Assembly (NCBI GenBank): GCA_029976075.1
Contig: JARKNW010000029.1
Coordinates: 1-64,000, forward strand
Origin: Pleomorphomonas sp.
Lineage (GTDB): Bacteria; Pseudomonadota; Alphaproteobacteria; Rhizobiales; Pleomorphomonadaceae
Reading direction: 5' to 3'
DNA length: 64,000 nucleotides
Positions 63,005 to 64,000 of this stretch are shown here, piece by piece. The position numbers and the translations under genes are program-made. A model generated the notes under the pieces. The model saw only the letters and a program-made list of their open reading frames with translations. It was not told where the DNA came from and did not search any database. Position 1 is the first letter of the stretch. Each line of letters starts with the position of its first letter.

Positions 63005-64000
63005 ATGTCAACAGTCGCCAAGACGCCCCGTTCGCCGGGCGAATGGCTCGTCTGGATACTCATCGCCGTCGTTGGCGCTGTCGCCTTGGGCGTCGTGGCG
63101 CTTAGCCGTGGCGAGACGATCAATGCGCTCTGGCTGGTCGTCGCGGCCGTTGCCACCTATCTCGTCGCATTCCGCTTTTATGCGATCTACATCGTCGACC
63201 GCGTCCTTGGGGCCGATCCGGCACGTCGCACTCCGGCCGTTCGTCACAACGACGGCCTCGACTACGTTCCGACCGACAAGTACGTCCTGTTCGGGCATCA
63301 TTTCGCCGCCATCGCCGGAGCTGGACCGTTGGTCGGGCCCGTGCTTGCCGCGCAGATGGGCTATCTGCCGGGCACAATGTGGCTGATTGCCGGCGTGATC
63401 TTCGCCGGTGCGGTGCAGGATCTCATCATCCTGTTCGCCTCGACCCGTCGCGACGGCCGGTCGCTCGGCGACATGATCAAGACAGAGCTCGGCCCGGTGC
63501 CCGGCATCGTCGCATCGATCGGCATCCTGATGATCATGATCATCCTGTTGGCCGTGCTCGCCCTGATCGTCGTCAAGGCTTTGGCTGGCAGCCCATGGGG
63601 CACGTTCACGGTGTTCGCTACCATACCGATCGCGATGCTCATGGGCATTTACAGCCGCTTCTTCCGTCCGGGACGCATCGGAGAGATGAGTGCCATTGGC
63701 GTCGTGCTGCTGTTGCTCGCCATCATGTTCGGTCGCACCGTGGCCGAGAGCGCAACGCTGGCGCCGATGTTCACCTTCAAGGGCGAAACGCTGGCGCTTA
63801 TTCTGATCGGTTATGGGTTTGTCGCCTCTGTGCTGCCGGTATGGTTCCTGCTGGCGCCACGCGACTACCTGTCGACCTTCCTGAAGATCGGCACCATCAT
63901 GGCGCTGGCCATCGGCATCGTCTTCGTGATGCCCGACATGAAGATGCCGGCAGTGACCAAGTTCATCGACGGCACGGGGCCGGTGTTCTCCGGCAACCTG
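63005..64000 (+). CDS. cstA: CstA-family pyruvate/peptide transporter (3' truncated by window)
   Basis: The first 332 residues of a carbon-starvation protein A family transporter, an inner-membrane carrier linked to pyruvate or peptide uptake; absent from the ORF track because it runs off the edge. ATG 63005 follows GGGAGGAG. After an N-terminal cytoplasmic stretch come a helix (WLVWILIAVVGAVALGVVAL), then the diagnostic HNDGLDYVPTDKYVLFGHHFAAIAGAGPLVGPVLAAQMGYLPGTMWL and VQDLIILFASTRRDGRSLGDM. Seven or more membrane segments are visible. It continues beyond the window, and a small YbdD-like gene often follows. Confidence 0.95.
   Translation, partial: MSTVAKTPRSPGEWLVWILIAVVGAVALGVVALSRGETINALWLVVAAVATYLVAFRFYAIYIVDRVLGADPARRTPAVRHNDGLDYVPTDKYVLFGHHFAAIAGAGPLVGPVLAAQMGYLPGTMWLIAGVIFAGAVQDLIILFASTRRDGRSLGDMIKTELGPVPGIVASIGILMIMIILLAVLALIVVKALAGSPWGTFTVFATIPIAMLMGIYSRFFRPGRIGEMSAIGVVLLLLAIMFGRTVAESATLAPMFTFKGETLALILIGYGFVASVLPVWFLLAPRDYLSTFLKIGTIMALAIGIVFVMPDMKMPAVTKFIDGTGPVFSGNL

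Noticed and set aside
62862-63386. 174-codon plus-strand ORF overlapping the start of cstA
   Set aside because: It is out of frame with the strongly conserved CstA sequence, which has a good ribosome site at 63005.

Overview
The window is GC-rich, densely coded chromosomal DNA from an alphaproteobacterium, most likely Hyphomicrobiales (Rhizobiales). The signs are a histidine-utilisation locus that uses HutF, many ABC and TRAP uptake systems, an FMN riboswitch ahead of ribD, an msrPQ pair and an efeUOB iron operon. I cannot name the genus with confidence. I see no phage, transposon, CRISPR, tRNA or rRNA.

Layout. 1-2.3 kb: the end of a polar amino-acid ABC transporter (two permeases) joined to an M20 amidohydrolase. 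2.3-7.3 kb: an isochorismatase-fold hydrolase, a NUDIX protein, and a glycosyltransferase-like gene convergent with a large HAD-domain (COG5610-like) protein. 7.3-17.7 kb: an ECF sigma factor followed by late flagellar genes fliC, fliD, fliS, a small orphan gene, flgD (truncated type), flgE, an orphan, a flgN-like gene, flgK and flgL. 17.9-24.8 kb: an EamA exporter, treZ, an iron-dependent alcohol dehydrogenase and a PAS3-GGDEF-EAL protein. 25.6-29.2 kb: O-acetylhomoserine sulfhydrylase, msrPQ and an RpiB-type isomerase. 29.3-39.9 kb: the hut locus (hutD-hutU, an acyltransferase, hutC, then divergently hutF, a His-type ABC transporter and a hutH-like gene). 40.2-44.4 kb: an iron uptake operon, efeU-efeO-efeB plus a second imelysin (efeM-like). 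44.4-48 kb: ribD-ribE-ribBA-ribH under an FMN riboswitch. 48-50.6 kb: an SsuABC/TauABC-type ABC transporter. 50.6-56.3 kb: pabB-pabA, an mmsA-like dehydrogenase with a divergent LysR regulator, and cysE. 56.3-62.6 kb: a dctPQM TRAP transporter, an FAH/hydratase-family enzyme, a divergent GntR regulator and a rhamnulokinase. The window ends inside cstA.

The genes form self-contained modules. Histidine would be imported by the ABC system, deaminated, hydrated by HutU and later deiminated by HutF, under HutC, whose palindromic operators are visible just before hutU and hutF; hutI and hutG are not here. The flagellar module builds hook, junction, cap and filament, and the ECF gene upstream is a plausible controller.

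The most unusual observation is the hutH-like gene. Its product keeps the ammonia-lyase fold signatures but lacks exactly the Ala-Ser-Gly triad that forms the MIO electrophile, along with several other active-site residues, although it sits in a translationally tight histidine operon. Other points worth following are short leader ORFs before the GntR gene and an ABC permease gene, a perfect 15-bp stem between fliC and fliD, and two large non-coding gaps with inverted or helically phased repeats.
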